DNA of 7,116 nucleotides from Lentisphaeria bacterium. Lineage in GTDB: Bacteria; Verrucomicrobiota; Lentisphaeria; Victivallales; UBA1829. Positions 6,780 to 7,116 of the stretch are shown piece by piece. The stretch covers positions 1 to 7,116 of the forward strand of contig DXVA01000144.1 of the NCBI GenBank assembly GCA_019408975.1. Reading direction: 5' to 3'. Position numbers and translations under genes: made by a program. How positions within the stretch are numbered: the first letter of the stretch is position 1; every line of letters starts with the position of its first letter. The notes beneath the pieces were generated by a model that ran no database searches, was not told the DNA's origin, and was given only the letters and a program-made list of their open reading frames with translations.

Positions 6780-6840
6780 AACCTCCTGTTCTATGCAGGG
6801 TTCGGCTGGTGAACCAAACTCTAATATAGGATCGGAGGTT
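6780..6840 (-). promoter_or_regulatory. tnpA leader able to mask its ribosome binding site
   Basis: On the minus strand the ribosome binding site GGAGGTT (complement of 6780-6786), directly before the tnpA start, is perfectly complementary to AACCTCC (complement of 6834-6840). Between them GGTTC/GAACC (6811-6815 with 6799-6803) forms an inner hairpin. Sequestration of the tnpA Shine-Dalgarno in a leader stem is known for IS200; here it is inferred from complementarity. Confidence 0.65.
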
Positions 6841-6851
6841 TCTACTTGCAA
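6823..6851 (-). promoter_or_regulatory. Probable tnpA promoter
   Basis: TTGCAA (complement of 6846-6851), a 17-nt spacer and TATATT (complement of 6823-6828) lie upstream of tnpA on the minus strand. The anti-Shine-Dalgarno AACCTCC falls in the spacer, so mRNA starting here would lack it, while mRNA reading in from outside would carry it. Confidence 0.5.
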
Positions 6852-6876
6852 CTTGAATCTGAAGACTCTCTGAACA

Positions 6877-6893
6877 TACCGGCTGAGCCGGTA
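6877..6893. repeat. Subterminal palindrome, left end of the IS200-type element
   Basis: TACCGGC (6877-6883) pairs perfectly with GCCGGTA (6887-6893) around a TGA loop. Its core is identical to that of the palindrome at the other end of the element. Confidence 0.8.
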
Positions 6894-6900
6894 GTTTTAT

Positions 6901-6917
6901 TGTCCTGAAGGAGGACA
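6901..6917. repeat. Hairpin between the glutamine synthetase terminator and the IS
   Basis: TGTCCT (6901-6906) pairs with AGGACA (6912-6917) around a 5-nt loop. It lies immediately after the terminator T-tract and just outside the element, so it may be a secondary terminator stem or part of the insertion target region. Confidence 0.55.
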
Positions 6918-6951
6918 AAAAGCAGCGGGGACCTCGGGATGAGGTCCCCGC
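6915..6951 (-). terminator. Intrinsic terminator of the right-hand gene (glutamine synthetase)
   Basis: GCGGGGACCTC and its exact complement (6925-6935 with 6941-6951) form an 11-bp GC-rich stem with a 5-nt loop. On the minus strand it is followed by TGCTTTTTG, giving a five-T tract. It lies about 77 nt after the stop codon at 7028. Confidence 0.88.
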
Positions 6952-6970
6952 CAGTGTGGGGGTGTATCGC

Positions 6971-7005
6971 ATTACCGGCTGCGAGAGAGAGAATCAGCCG
7001 GCAAT
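6971..7005 (-). repeat. Hairpin in the 3' untranslated region of the right-hand gene
   Basis: ATTACCGGCTG (6971-6981) and CAGCCGGCAAT (6995-7005) pair over 11 positions with one mismatch in DNA, a G-U wobble in the minus-strand RNA. The purine-rich 13-nt loop is GAGAGA-like. No T-tract follows, so it is more likely a 3'-end stabilising or processing structure than a terminator. Confidence 0.5.
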
Positions 7006-7027
7006 GATGGAGAGAGAATTCAAATGA

Positions 7028-7116
7028 TCAGTTGATGAAAAGCATCTCCCGGTATTTCGGCAGAGGCCAGAAATCATCGTCTACCTGCTTTTCAAGGGTA
7101 TCGACCAGTTTGCGGA
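7028..7116 (-). CDS. glnN: C-terminal end of a probable type III glutamine synthetase (partial)
   Basis: Only the last 28 codons and the TGA stop are in the window; the gene enters from the right edge. The visible residues are R-K-L-V-D-T-L-E-K-Q-V-D-D-D-F, then 'WPLPKYREMLFIN'. An amphipathic helix followed by a 'VDD..WPLPKYRE.LF' ending is, from memory, the usual C-terminus of GSIII enzymes of Bacteroidota and related bacteria, which make glutamine from glutamate and ammonia with ATP in the cytoplasm. The assignment rests on this short tail alone, so it is moderate; the active site is not visible. The stop is followed by two hairpins, the second an intrinsic terminator. Confidence 0.65.
   Translation of the reverse strand, partial: RKLVDTLEKQVDDDFWPLPKYREMLFIN

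Larger units (their letters stand above)
6171..6893 (-). mobile_element. IS200-type insertion sequence (IS200/IS605 family, tnpA only)
   Basis: The element contains one small HUH transposase gene and no tnpB. Hairpins flank it: 6171-6189 (8-bp stem with one wobble) at the end downstream of tnpA and 6877-6893 (7-bp stem) at the end upstream. Both share the 13-base core CGGCTGAGCCGGT with a TGA loop (6175-6187 and 6880-6892), spaced 705 bp apart. IS200 elements are about 700-720 bp and carry subterminal palindromes rather than terminal inverted repeats, which matches. The coordinates given are hairpin to hairpin; the true cleavage sites are probably some bases outside, and this family makes no target duplication that would fix them. 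The element sits between the terminator of the right-hand gene and the promoter of the esterase, in the same orientation as both. Confidence 0.85.

Noticed and set aside
6777..6851. Upstream TTG start giving tnpA 25 more residues
   Set aside because: The extra residues do not resemble IS200 transposases, and the ATG at 6776 has AGGAGG at the correct distance.
6171..6893. CRISPR-like direct repeats from the two CGGCTGAGCCGGT copies
   Set aside because: Only two copies exist, 705 bp apart and flanking a transposase. They are IS end hairpins.
6981..7018. GA-rich stretch as a microsatellite or phase-variation tract
   Set aside because: The GAGAGA runs are short, interrupted and outside any coding sequence.

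Overview
The window reads as a piece of a free-living or gut-associated heterotroph with moderate G+C content. The likely source is the Lentisphaerota/Victivallis side of the PVC superphylum. This is an inference from gene content: a GntR-type helix-turn-helix fused to a LacI-type sensor, a right-handed beta-helix protein, a Gfo/Idh/MocA oxidoreductase, an acetylxylan-esterase-like lipoprotein with an Ala/Lys/Pro-rich linker, and a type III glutamine synthetase tail. No rRNA or other marker is present to prove the taxonomy.

Left part, + strand (1-3899): a carbohydrate-related cluster. The 5'-truncated beta-helix protein (FN3-like domain, then a DUF1565-type start and pectate-lyase-like coils) is followed after 64 nt by a Gfo/Idh/MocA oxidoreductase. 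After a 190-nt gap with a hairpin and a good promoter comes a GntR/LacI-hybrid regulator. The plausible story is extracellular glycan recognition or cleavage, intracellular sugar oxidation/epimerisation, and a ligand-responsive local repressor. The substrate cannot be read from the sequence.

Middle (3900-4514): a short-type ribosome hibernation factor (hpf) with its own promoter and a very strong ribosome binding site. It is followed by an unusually compact convergent terminator zone made of three abutting hairpins, which also ends the gene coming from the other side.

Right part, - strand (4535-7116): an AXE1/CE7-like esterase lipoprotein with its own promoter, then an IS200-type insertion element (about 720 bp) lying between that promoter and the terminator of the last gene. 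The element has palindromic ends, a tnpA broken by one in-frame TGA, and a leader able to mask the tnpA ribosome binding site. The last 28 codons of what looks like a type III glutamine synthetase enter from the right edge, with a clear intrinsic terminator.

I do not see a wholly new system. The points most worth a second look are the IS200 copy (nonsense codon at a normally glycine position; leader that would silence read-through mRNA), the triple-hairpin convergent terminator, and the unassigned substrate of the beta-helix/oxidoreductase/regulator cluster.
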